DNA from: Amphiura filiformis
Taxonomy: Eukaryota; Echinodermata; Ophiuroidea; Amphilepidida; Amphiuridae
Direction of reading: 5' to 3'
DNA: 64,000 nucleotides
Assembly (NCBI RefSeq): GCF_039555335.1
Contig: NC_092639.1
Location: forward strand, 34,504,353-34,568,352
Positions within the stretch are counted from its first letter, which is position 1, and each line of letters begins with the position of its first letter. The notes under the pieces are model-generated. The model was not told where the DNA came from, searched no databases, and saw only the letters and a list, made by a program, of their open reading frames with translations. The position numbers and the translations under genes are program-made. Below, in pieces: positions 11,254 through 22,756 of this stretch.

Positions 11254-11879
11254 AAGCTTACAGGTTACAGCACATCACACCACATGAAATGAATTGTGAC
11301 GGTACAATGAACAGTCCGGAGTTGTTTGTATAACTCGATAAAACTTTCGTGGTCGATTGTCTAAACAGTGATCCGAGGAAGTCAGGCATGTATGAGTACT
11401 ATTGATTGGGATTGCCGGACTGGTGGTATGGAATAATTCTAATGTGTTGAAATGTTGGAGGCGAGATCTTAGCGCTATTACATTTGTCAGAAGAGAGACT
11501 ACATTTATCCTATGCTTGTAAGCGGTGGCAACAGCCGATGGCCAAATAGAGTAATTGTATTTTGCGTCAACAGTGAATAAACACGGTGAGAAATTTGCTT
11601 TCAAAATTGTCAAACGTGGTCGTCTACATGTATACATGTATGTACATTATTAATGGTAACATAGACCACTGAATCACGGTAGTATATAGCCGGGGGGTCA
11701 CTGGGTTATCAGGGTTTTTGAACTCATAAATATTTATAAATCATGCAGGTAGTGGAATGGAAAATGCGTGAAATTAAGGGAAAGCAAAGTTTTGAACCAT
11801 TTCTATGTTCATCATAATTATATTAGGCAGTCTGAAGGAACACAATCTGTTTCTGTTCTGGTTTGAAATTGAAAGTGGT
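11254..11879. other. No supported gene
   Basis: A 120-codon minus-strand frame (11,275-11,637) is the longest here, but it lacks flanking splice signals, a domain or low-complexity structure typical of real proteins. Otherwise non-coding sequence. Confidence 0.45.
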
Positions 11880-12460
11880 TCAAAATTTTTTGTTCTGAAT
11901 TGGAAAATCTCTCTTGGTATTTAATAGCCATATGAGTGAAGTTAGCACATGTTATCATCATGGGGTGGACACGTGATGCTTTGTCTTGGTAAAATTATAA
12001 TAGGCCTAGTCATATGAGGGAATTTAATCGTCATTTTCAAAATTTGCATCGCAATCATCATGGCATTGGACACGTGATGCTCACTCTTGGTATATAAAAG
12101 CCATAATTTATGAGTGAATTTAATTGTCAATTTCAATCTTTTGGCAACATGGTTCAAACATTTTGTTCTGAATTGGAAAATCGGTCTTTGTATATAATAA
12201 CCATATGAGTGATTTTAATTTCAATCCGTTTAGCGCAATCATGATGGGCGTAGACACGTGATGCTCTCTCTGGGTAAAGTTATAATAATAGTCATAATAT
12301 GAGTGAATTTCATGGTCAATTTTTCGCAATCATCATCATGGCCGTAAACGCGTGCTTCTCTCTCTTGGTATATAAAAACCATATGAGTGAATTTAATTGT
12401 CAAATTCAATTTTTTTTTAGCGCAAGCATCATGACGTGGACACAGGATGCTCTAATTTTG
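11880..12460. repeat. Tandem repeat of about 95-bp units (five or more diverged copies)
   Basis: Repeated landmarks are ATCATCATGG, GACACGTGATGCTC, CTCTTGGTATATAAAA, CCATATGAGTGAATTTAATT and TTTAGCGCAA at about 11,955, 12,056, 12,239, 12,331 and 12,427. One interval is double length because it contains the TTTTGTTCTGAATTGGAAAAT block also seen at 11,893. Most units carry a CACGTG palindrome (E-box sequence). Confidence 0.75.
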
Positions 12461-13210
12461 GAAGCCATCCGGGTTTCCATTAAAACGAATCACAACAAAA
12501 AAGAAGTAACTTCAACGCTGTCGTCTATGTCGTCTATGAAAAACAAAACGGCCTTTAAAATAAATAGATAAATAAATAAATTTTTAAAAAATAAATAAAA
12601 AATGGATTTAATTATGTGTTTTTTACATTTATTACAAGTTCAATCCAAGGTTGTCGGAGTTCAAATAGATTAATAAAGGAGTTGAATTGGCGAATATATT
12701 GGATGTCATTTATAGACAGGCATGAATTATACACAAAGTAAAATGGCTTTGCTGGCAGAATTTGCTTCTCTTTTTTCTGTCTTTTAATTCACTGCAGGTC
12801 ATGTGGTTACTTCGAGACAGGTGGTAGAAGGAGGACATCTTGCAGGGATCTGCAACAGAAAGTCGTAATTACCATGCCTATGACAGTGGATGGAGTATAT
12901 TTTGAATCGTAACCTGGCTCTATGGGGAGGAACGATCTTTGTTAGAGCACAAGTATGATGGAAACGTAACTTCTCTAATGGTGAAATTTTATTGTGTATA
13001 ACAGCTAACTACATTTAGAGCATGTACAGATAACGAAGAATCTTCATCTACATTAGATACAGTGTATCCTTGAAAGAGAGTATTGTTGCACCTTAATATG
13101 GCGAGGAAGCGAACCAAAATGCAAGTGGTGAACGGGAAGATTATATATTATACAGTTCTTCATGCGAGTAAAAATAGCATAAGCAAAGCTCTGTATGCTA
13201 ACAAGTCCAT
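12461..13210. other. Non-coding; isolated acceptor-like site with short open frame
   Basis: A pyrimidine tract and TTCACTGCAG at about 12,788-12,797 are followed by 37 open codons to a stop, but no matching upstream exon of the right phase was found. A poly-A-rich AATAAATAAATA stretch lies near 12,566-12,600. Nothing else recognised. Confidence 0.4.
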
Positions 13211-13717
13211 GTCAAAAATGCTTCTACGAATGGAGCTGCAATAAAGGATAGAGGAAGATCATTCCATAGTTTGATGGAAATGCTAAAATTTATTTTGTAC
13301 CACTGATTGGGCTTATATTATTCTTGGGCAATATGTCCATGTCAAATAATACAAGAAACAGATGAAGGAAGCGGTGGATGTCAAAAATGCTTCTACGAAT
13401 GGAGCTGCAATAAAGGATAGAGGAAGATCATTCCATAGCTTGATGGAAATGCCAAAATTTATTTTGTACCACTGATTGGGCTTATATTATTCTTGGGCAA
13501 TATGTCCATGTCAAATAATACAAGAAACAGATGAAGGAAGCGGTGGATGTCAAAAATGCTTCTACGAATGGAGCTGCAATAAAGGATAGAGGAAGATCAT
13601 TCCATAGCTGGATGGAAATGCCAAAATTTATTTTGTACCACTGATTGGGCTTATATTATTCTTGGGCAATATGTCCATGTCAAATAATACAAGAAACATA
13701 TGAAGGAAGCGGTTGCA
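13211..13717. repeat. Three tandem copies of a 169-bp unit
   Basis: Units begin GTCAAAAATGCTTCTACGAA at 13,211, 13,380 and 13,549, an exact 169-bp spacing with only a few substitutions between units. The length is in the range of nucleosome-sized satellites. The junctions contain GTCCATGTCAAA variants, which suggests duplication by unequal exchange at that short homology. Confidence 0.9.
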
Positions 13718-14204
13718 GGAAACTGCAGAATTATCTTGGTGTCATCAATGGATCATTTTAGTGATAAAATGTCATACATTAAATGCTGAAGCGATCTGAA
13801 GGCAATTGAAGTAAGTGGATTTATCTCGGAGTAGCTAATTAACCAAACTCGTTGCTGCATGAATTATCTTTTAGGTGTCATAGCACATCAGACAACTTGA
13901 CTTTTGCCAGTTGGAGAAATAACGGCAAACTTTTGCTAGTTGGAAAAAGAACCCCAAATTCTATGGGGTAGAATTCAAATTGAAGTGAAATATTGCTCAT
14001 CATATCAAACTTTTATAGATGTTCATATTAATAAAACAAGGGAAATGTGTGTATTTGCAGATAGGGTGCGCAGGTGCAGAGTCCGAATAAAACTTATTTA
14101 CTAGGGGAAAAGTTATTCATCAAGTAAATTATTGCAAATTGGCAATGCTTTCAATCAAATTACCTTTTACACTATACTTTTTGTCACCTAACTATTCTCC
14201 GACA
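13718..14204. other. No gene seen
   Basis: AT-rich sequence without recognisable exon, RNA or element ends. Confidence 0.5.
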
Positions 14205-15300
14205 CAGGTTGGGGGTAGTCTGTTAACATAGGCAGAAGGAAATGCATATAATATATTACCTATTGTTAATGGCTAGTCGAGCGGTTATTACCAAATTTTT
14301 CTGTATCTATCAAACAAAGACTGGATCTTCATTATCATCAAGTTAAGCATGTGTGTGATTAAATGTGGTAATAATTGTATCTATCAAACAAAGAGAATAA
14401 TTTGTCATTAATTGAATTACAGTTTCATCTATTATGGCATACTTATAATTTCACCGCCTCGTAAGTTTCGCTTATAGACTGTAGGTAGTTACTATCAGAG
14501 GCATAAGGATATGCATATAACATATTACATATAGTTAATGGCTACATTGAGTAGAGGATTATTATGAAATTATCAAAACAAATTCATGGTAAATGATTTC
14601 TTATTCGTATCTATCAAACGAAGTCCAGAACTCTTGTACATTATTATTATGTTTTCATGGTTTTAGTATAGTAAGGTGTGTATATGAGTTCTATCATGCG
14701 TAATTTTTATGTATACTATTTTGTTCAGCATGTAGGCCCTATTTTTTATTTTTTATTTAGTGGGTGTATTTTAATATTCTGTGCAGCGCCGCGCTTTGAG
14801 GATGTTTTTTACATCGTGGGGCGCTTTATAAATCCCATGTATTATTATTAAATTGCAGTTAAATTAATTCACGGATAGACCGGGGTAGTCATTTAAAGAA
14901 GCAAAAAGAATTTCATATAACATAATTAATGTACATTGCTATAAGAGTGTTATCAAGTTTGGTAAAACAAATGGTTTTCTTTTTGTACCTATCAAACAGA
15001 GAACAATTCTTCATTATTATTAACTTTGGTAAATCAAAGTTATGATTTTAAACGTACTGTAGGACAGATTCGTTCACCATGTATGGCAAATTGACCTTAT
15101 AGTTTCATTTATCGGTAAATTGGTCGCTAAAACATTTGTCCTAGTTGGTATGTACAAATAGGCTATGTGTAGTCCGAAACAGACGGAAATTCATAGATTA
15201 TAGTAATGTTTTTCGGTATGTCAGTGTTTTAAATAGGTTATCACCTAGTTGTTACTCCTGAAGCAGAAGGAAATTCACAATTTTTACAATGGTAACTCGT
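14205..15300. repeat. Strongly diverged tandem repeat, unit about 250-390 bp
   Basis: The landmarks AGAAGGAAATGCATATAA, ATATTACCTATTGTTAATGG and CTATCAAACAAAGA recur in decayed form near 14,230, 14,500, 14,890, 15,190 and 15,260. The units are uneven because of insertions, one of which is the LINE-tail-like sequence at 14,757-14,868. Confidence 0.5.
14757..14868 (+). mobile_element. L2/CR1-like LINE or SINE 3' tail
   Basis: Contains GCAGCGCCGCGCTTTGAGGA, then CGTGGGGCGCTTTATAAATC and a short ATTATTATTA tail. This stem-loop-like pattern (GCGCTTTGAG ... GCGCTTTATAAAT ... ATT repeats) is the familiar 3' tail shared by L2/CR1-type LINEs and their SINEs in many animals. Only the tail is present, as in 5'-truncated insertions. 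Confidence 0.55.
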
Positions 15301-15839
15301 TAATAAGTAATAGTAGGCCTATTAAGCTACTATAACACTCATTCATGATAATTGACAGTGGTCAAAAGATGAGAAGTAGACACTCACTCGACAGTAGCAT
15401 AATTATCTCATCGCACATGTTCAGAAGGAAGGAAATTCAAATAATTCAAAACAATCCTTGCGAAGTTATAATAGTCAGTGGGTTTTGTTGTTTTCTTTTC
15501 GGGGTTTTCTCGTACGTGGCTGTACCAGATGGCCAAAACAAAGCATTGGCAGGCATTCTTTTCCACTAGTACTGCATAAGAATGCTCACTAGGTAGGACT
15601 GTTGATCCAATCAGTCAAGTTAAATCCTAAACCTTTTAGCACCAACATTCGTCACCACCAACAATGGCAGGTTTATAAGTTGGGACAAACTATTTTAAGA
15701 ACACTATAAGGGAGATCATAAACAAGGAAGGGAAAGACAGCCAAGAGCTCGCCTTATTGGTAAAGCATAAAAATCTCGAGGGGGGGCGGGGGGGGCGGTG
15801 TGGCAATTTCCTTGCATGTGATGACAAGGAACTTGGGTT
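15301..15839. other. No gene seen
   Basis: Contains a 74-codon open frame (15,345-15,569) with no supporting splice sites and a GGGGGG-rich patch at 15,780-15,798. Nothing recognisable. Confidence 0.45.
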
Positions 15840-16494
15840 GCAGTTTTTGGATCATTTTTCTAAAATGATCGATTTAATGTACAGAATTATACATGTACTA
15901 CATTAATAAATTCGATTTAGTAGTTCCAATATCCGGAGGTATCTATCTACTGGGTATTTGGCATGGGTATATTTACCGATGTCCACTATGTAATCTGAAT
16001 ATGAATATAATAGGAAAATGAGAAAGGTATCAGCCATTTAATTTCTTTTGACGCGCTAGATGACTGCCTAGCGAATTCATGTAAGTCCGCGGCATTTTAT
16101 ATTCTCTCCATTGGTATTATGGAGCTTTTTATTTCCTCCTCCGAGGAGATGATCGTGTAGAGGATTGCCTAGCGAAATATTTGTCCATTGGTATATGGAG
16201 CTTTTCCTCCTCGATAAGGAGTTGATCGCTAGATGAGTGCCTAGCAAAATAGTTCCCAGTGTGTTAAGGGGCACTCTTGGGTTATAGGCGCAACAAGCTT
16301 CCCAGTAATTGTTGGGAGGCTCGGTCGAGTATTTACTCCGTTCGAAAAAGTTGTCCAGAAATCATTATTATTTGGCTGATTCAGGAATTTTCTAAAAACA
16401 TTGCTTGAATAAATTATGCGTTCTTTCTGAATGGCTGACCAGAGGCCCAAATTTTGGTGTAAGTGTTTTCGTCATTTCAGTGTCTGGGGATAAT
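15840..16494. repeat. 655-bp duplicated block, copy 1
   Basis: Near-identical to 17,643-18,297 (offset 1,803 bp), from GCAGTTTTTGGATCATTTTT to CAGTGTCTGGGGATAA. It contains internal short repeats: GCTAGATGA(C/G)TGCCTAGCRAA occurs at about 16,056 and 16,228 with a related GTGTAGAGGATTGCCTAGCG at 16,153, each near CCATTGGTATATGGAGCTTTT-like words. No inverted ends were recognised. The few differences suggest a recent duplication. Confidence 0.85.
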
Positions 16495-16663
16495 GCAGTT
16501 TAATTTGTACATATCAAATGAAACACAAAATTATCCCTGCAGCTGAAATGGGATCGCCCTCGTGAGGTCACAATTGGGTGCCTTGTTTGGTCGGTGGCCA
16601 TTTTGTTTGCTAATGCCATTCTCTGTCAGTTTTTCAGCAAGAACGGACGCAGAAATTTTTTAT
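16492..16663. repeat. Second copy of the 172-bp promoter-like block
   Basis: Copy of 10,952-11,123, joined directly to the right end of the 655-bp block. The downstream sequence is unrelated to that at 11,124, so the duplicated unit ends exactly with CGCAGAAATTTTTTAT. Confidence 0.8.
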
Positions 16664-17642
16664 CCCACCCACCACTCCCCATATGTAATATTTGATATCT
16701 GTTTAAAATTGATTTCGAGAGTTTGATAGTGGGTCATAAAATTTGAGTCTCGCAGTAGTGAGACAAGTACATATAAAGTGTCGGTCTTCAAATTAAAAGG
16801 TAATTAGGAATGAGATGAAATACGAAGGAGAAATGTAAATATATTCGATTGAGAGTTCTCCGAATTTGAATAATATTCTAATTACATTGAGGTTTGTTGA
16901 GTTACATAGTATTACGACTATTGTATACGGGTGTGAGAGTGTGCGTGAGTATATCACTTTAGGTTCAGTTTCTATCTCAGCACTCAGCAACACATTCTAT
17001 TCTGTTGCGCAGTTGTATTTTTTTTTAAATTCTATTTTGTATAATGGGTTCACTCTAATGTGTCTTCAGAAGCATTAACAAAATCGATACAATTGGTACC
17101 ACTTTCAGTCTTAGGTGGTAATACACTTCAGTCTTAGGTCGAGTAATTTTAATTATAGCAGGACGGGAGGAATTAACACCAGGTTGGCATGGGATAGCTA
17201 GACAGGGGCCAAGTACTATGCCCTCAGATTTTCTTGTTCATCAAAGTATAAATAAAAAATGAAATATTGGGTTCAAGTTTTTATGAGGTTGCGCAGCCGG
17301 CTGGTTATCGCGTTAATTTCTGTTAAAGGCTGCCTTTTGTGTTAGACATGGTATCCTAGTTATGTATTCGAAAAAAAAAAAAATCATAAATGTGCAGAGC
17401 ATGGCACTGTGTTTGCTTGGCGTTGGCAGCGAAAAATAACGGGTTTTGCAATTAACTCCTTCAACATGTTCAAATCGGGTTAATGGTCCACTGTGGTGAA
17501 GAGGCCTCAATCGTAAAATTCAGAGGCTCTTCAAATAATCATAAGTGTGGATCTTGCGGTATTTACTACCAAAGGGAATGAGGGGATCAGAAATAGCTTA
17601 TTCCATGGTACAGGGTACGGATGTTAACAAGTAGTCCTTGTG
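16664..17642. other. No gene seen
   Basis: AT-rich sequence between the two 655-bp blocks, with an A run at 17,371-17,383. Short open frames only. Confidence 0.5.
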
Positions 17643-18297
17643 GCAGTTTTTGGATCATTTTTCTAAAATGATCGATTTAATGTACAGAATTATACATGTA
17701 CTACATTAATAAATTCGATTTAGTAGTTCCAATATCCGGAGGTATCTATCTACTGGGTATTTGGCATGGGTATATTTACCGATGTCCACTATGTAATCTG
17801 AATATGAATATAATAGGAAAATGAGAAAGGTATCAGCCATTTAATTTCTTTTGACGCGCTAGATGACTGCCTAGCGAATTCATGTAAGTCCGCGGCATTT
17901 TATATTCTCTCCATTGGTATTATGGAGCTTTTTATTTCCTCCTCCGAGGAGATGATCGTGTAGAGGATTGCCTAGCGAAATATTTGTCCATTGGTATATG
18001 GAGCTTTTCCTCCTCGATAAGGAGTTGATCGCTAGATGAGTGCCTAGCAAAATAGTTCCCAGTGTGTTAAGGGGAACTCTTGGGTTATAGGCGCAACAAG
18101 CTTCCCAGTAATTGTTGGGAGGCTCGGTCGGGTATTTACTCCGTTCGAAAAAGTTGTCCAGAAATCATTATTATTTGGCTGATTCCAGGAATTTTCTAAA
18201 ACATTGCTTGAATAAATTATGCGTTCTTTCTGAATGGCTGACCAGAGGCCCAAATTTTGGTGTAAGTGTTTTCGTCATTTCAGTGTCTGGGGATAAT
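17643..18297. repeat. 655-bp duplicated block, copy 2
   Basis: Direct copy of 15,840-16,494. After GGGGATAA this copy continues into the rearranged dispersed repeat at 18,298, whereas copy 1 continues into the 172-bp block. The boundary is therefore sharp. Confidence 0.85.
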
Positions 18298-18835
18298 TGG
18301 TAGTCCCGCGTCCTAACTGTCCAGTCTCAATTTCTGGGATTAGTGGGACTATTTTTATTAAAGATTTTTCAAACTTAAGGTTACTTTGGGTATTTAGAAA
18401 ACTTCATACCTTTAAACATGCACATTGATCATTCATGCCTAAATAGCTGCAAAAGAGCTGCAAACTTATGGAATAATTTAATTTACCACCTTCATATCGT
18501 GTCAACCTTGAAACTCTGTCTTTGCATCAATTCAAAACAACTTTTTTAGACAAGCATCATTGCTTCTGAATTATAATCCTTTATTATTTATAGTGTATTT
18601 TTAGATTCCATATATTTTCCAACTTATTCATTTTTTTGTAAAGGTGCTACATTCACTATACTTCAAGATTTTTTTCCAACCCCCCCTGTCAACAAAAAGA
18701 AATCTACCCCACTCCGAATTTCGGAAGCAAATTCGTTAGCGATTTTGCCCAATTGTACCCGTTTGAAGGTAATTCATTTGAACTGAGCCATATTGACCAT
18801 CATTGAAGGACTTCATCAATAATGTGGTCTATACA
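18298..18835. repeat. Composite of dispersed repeat segments
   Basis: Starts with TAGTCCCGCGTCCTAACTGT, the inverse of the end of the 8,690-9,021 copy. It continues with a shortened copy of about 6,026-6,285, then a copy of 8,696-8,893 beginning AAAGGTGCTACATTCACTAT. The segment order differs from the other two copies. Confidence 0.6.
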
Positions 18836-19076
18836 TATTTGTTCCATCGGCCTATGTTATATTTACACGTTTATGATCCTTTCATAGCTCACCAAAATAT
18901 TCACCCCTCCCCGGTTGATGAAGTTCTGTATACGCGCCTGAGTAGCATAGTAATTTGACCGATGAAATAAGTAGTATAGGCATACGTCATCAACACTGAT
19001 CATATCAGCAATAATATACCTTAGATATATTTTATAAACTCTAATATCAGCAGCAAAAAACAGTGTTGATAAAGTA

Positions 19077-19268
19077 ACTTGATCTAATGCTGATATCGGT
19101 GTTAATAAAGTATAGCTATAGGCCTACCTAGAAATGCTGGTATATACTGTTGATGAAGTAGCCATCTACTGCGGATATCAGTAATGATGAAGTACTTATC
19201 TACTGACGATAAAAGAATTGGTGAAGTAGCTATATCTACTGCTGATATCAGTGCTGATGGAGTAGATA
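19077..19268 (-). repeat. Array units in reversed orientation at the left edge
   Basis: Here the units read as reverse complement (TACTGCTGATATCAG, TTGATGAAGTAG) before the array switches to forward orientation at about 19,270. The switch is abrupt, with the two orientations meeting near ATTACATCATC. Confidence 0.8.
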
Positions 19269-19860
19269 TAGCTATTACATCATCAAAACTGATATCAGCA
19301 GCATATAAAGCTACTTCGTCAACACTGATCAAAACTAATATCAGCAGTAGATAGCTACTTCATCAACACTGATAGCAGCAGCAACACTTTTATCAGCAGT
19401 AGATAACTACTTCATCATTACTAATATCAGCAGTAGATGGGTACTTCATCAACACTGATATCAGCAGTACCGTAGATAGCGATTCATCACTGATATGAGT
19501 AGTAGATAGGTAGGCCTACGTCATCAACACCAATATCAACAGTACATGAAGTTACTTCATCTGATAGCTACTTCATCAACACTGATATCAGCAGTAAAAA
19601 CACACCGATGTTAGCATCTATCAATTGCTCAACACTGATATCAGGAGTAGATGACTGCTTCATCAACGCTGATATCAACGGTGGAGCTACGTCATCAACA
19701 CTGATATCAGCAGAAGATAGCTAATTCATCAATACTGATATCAGCAGTAAAAAAAACGTAGATGATCGATTAATCAACACTGATATCAGTAGTAGATAGC
19801 TACTTCATCAACACTGATATCAGCAGTAGATAGTTTCTTCATCAATACTGATATCAGCAG

Positions 19861-21308
19861 TAGATAGTTACTTCATCAATACCAATATCAGCAGTGGATA
19901 GTTACTTCAACAATACCAATATCAGCAGTAGATAGCTACTTCATCAACACCAATATCAGCAGTGGAACGTTACTTCATCAATACCAATATCAGCAGTAGG
20001 TAGATCTTTACTTCATCAATACCAATTTCAGCAATAGAAAGCTACGTCATCAATACCAATATCAGCAGTGGGTGGCTACTTCATCAATTCCAATATAATT
20101 CTGATATCAGTAGAAGATAGCTAATTCATCAATACTGATATCAGCTGTTAAAAAACGCAGATGATCGATTAATCAACACTGATATCAGTAGTAGATAGCT
20201 ACTTCATCAACACTGATATCAGCAGTAGATAGCTACTTCATCAACACCGATATCAGCAGTAGATGGCTACTTCATCAATACCAATATCAGCAGTAGATGG
20301 CTACTTCATCAATACTGATATCAGCAGTAGATGGCTACTTCATCAACACTGATATCAGCAGTAGATAGTTACTTCATCAATACTGATATCAGCAGTAGAT
20401 AGTTACTTCAGCAATACTGATATCAGCAGTAGATGGCTACTTCATCAACACTGATATCAGCAGTAGATAGTTACTTCATCAATACTGATATCAGCAGTAG
20501 ATAGCTACTTCATCAACACTGAACACTGATATCAGAAGTAGATAGTCATGTTACTTCATCAACACTGATATCAGCAGTAGATATCAGCAGTAGATAGCTA
20601 CTTCATCAACACTGATATCAGCAGTAGATAGCTACTTTGCCAATACTGATGTCAGCAGTTAGATAGTTACTTCATCAACACTAATATCGGCAGTAGATCG
20701 TTACTTCATCAACACTGATATCAGCAGTAGATAGTTACTTCATCAATACTGATATCAGCAGTAGATAGTTACTTCATCAATACTGATATCAGCAGTAGAT
20801 AGCTACTTCATCAATACTGATCCAGCTGGCTGTTTCAGTAACACTGATATCAGCAGTAAATATTTACTTCATCCACACCGATATCAACAGTAGATAACTT
20901 CTTCATCAATACCAATATAAGCAGTAGATAGCTACTTCATCCATACCAATATCAGCAGCAGATGGCTACTTCATCAACACCGATATCAGCAGTAGATGCT
21001 TAGTCATCAACACCGATATCAACAGCAGATGGCTACTTCAACAACACTTCATCAACACCGATATCAACAGTAGATGGCTACTTCAACAACACTTATATCA
21101 GTAGTAGATAGCTACTTCATCAACACTGATATCAGCAGTAGATATCTACTTCATCAACACCGATATCAGCAGTAGATGCTTACTTCATCAACACCGATAT
21201 CAACAGTAGATGGCTACTTCAACAACACTGATATCAACAGTAGATAGCTACTTCATCAACACTGATATCAGCAGTAGATAGCTACTTCATCAACACTGAT
21301 ATCAGCAG
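19861..21308. repeat. Higher-order repeat of the array, 1,448-bp unit, copy 1
   Basis: Landmark variants such as GTGGAACGTTACTTC, ATATAATTCTGATATCAG, GCTGTTAAAAAACGCAGATG and TCCAGCTGGCTGTTTCAGTA recur exactly 1,448 bp further on in the next copy. Some internal 34-bp units differ between copies (around 20,180-20,450). Confidence 0.85.
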
Positions 21309-22756
21309 TAGATAGTTACTTCATCAATACCAATATCAGCAGTGGATAGTTACTTCAACAATACCAATATCAGCAGTAGATAGCTACTTCATCAACACCA
21401 ATATCAGCAGTGGAACGTTACTTCATCAATACCAATATCAGCAGTAGGTAGATCTTTACTTCATCAATACCAATTTCAGCAATAGAAAGCTACGTCATCA
21501 ATACCAATATCAGCAGTGGGTGGCTACTTCATCAATTCCAATATAATTCTGATATCAGTAGAAGATAGCTAATTCATCAATACTGATATCAGCTGTTAAA
21601 AAACGCAGATGATCGATTAATCAACACTGATATCAGTAGTAGATAGCTACTTCATCAACACTGATATCAGCAGTAGATAGTTACTTCATCAATACTGATA
21701 TCAGCAGTAGATAGTTACTTCATCAATACTGATATCAGCAGTAGATAGTTACTTCATCAATACTGATATCAGCAGTAGATGGCTACTTCATCAACACTGA
21801 TATCAGCAGTAGATAGTTACTTCATCAATACTGATATCAGCAGTAGATAGTTACTTCATCAATACTGATATCAGCAGTAGATGGCTACTTCATCAACACT
21901 GATATCAGCAGTAGATAGTTACTTCATCAATACTGATATCAGCAGTAGATAGCTACTTCATCAACACTGAACACTGATATCAGAAGTAGATAGTCATGTT
22001 ACTTCATCAACACTGATATCAGCAGTAGATATCAGCAGTAGATAGCTACTTCATCAACACTGATATCAGCAGTAGATAGCTACTTTGCCAATACTGATGT
22101 CAGCAGTTAGATAGTTACTTCATCAACACTAATATCGGCAGTAGATCGTTACTTCATCAACACTGATATCAGCAGTAGATAGTTACTTCATCAATACTGA
22201 TATCAGCAGTAGATAGTTACTTCATCAATACTGATATCAGCAGTAGATAGCTACTTCATCAATACTGATCCAGCTGGCTGTTTCAGTAACACTGATATCA
22301 GCAGTAAATATTTACTTCATCCACACCGATATCAACAGTAGATAACTTCTTCATCAATACCAATATAAGCAGTAGATAGCTACTTCATCCATACCAATAT
22401 CAGCAGCAGATGGCTACTTCATCAACACCGATATCAGCAGTAGATGCTTAGTCATCAACACCGATATCAACAGCAGATGGCTACTTCAACAACACTTCAT
22501 CAACACCGATATCAACAGTAGATGGCTACTTCAACAACACTTATATCAGTAGTAGATAGCTACTTCATCAACACTGATATCAGCAGTAGATATCTACTTC
22601 ATCAACACCGATATCAGCAGTAGATGCTTACTTCATCAACACCGATATCAACAGTAGATGGCTACTTCAACAACACTGATATCAACAGTAGATAGCTACT
22701 TCATCAACACTGATATCAGCAGTAGATAGCTACTTCATCAACACTGATATCAGCAG
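21309..22756. repeat. Higher-order repeat, 1,448-bp unit, copy 2
   Basis: Same landmarks as copy 1 at +1,448 bp. A shortened third copy follows: AGTAGATAGTCATGTTACTT plus the doubled CAGTAGATATCAGCAG and TTTGCCAATACTGATGTCAG landmarks reappear about 971 bp after their place in copy 2. Confidence 0.85.

Noticed and set aside
11275-11637. 120-codon minus-strand frame
   Set aside because: No domain, no splice sites of matching phase, composition like random sequence.
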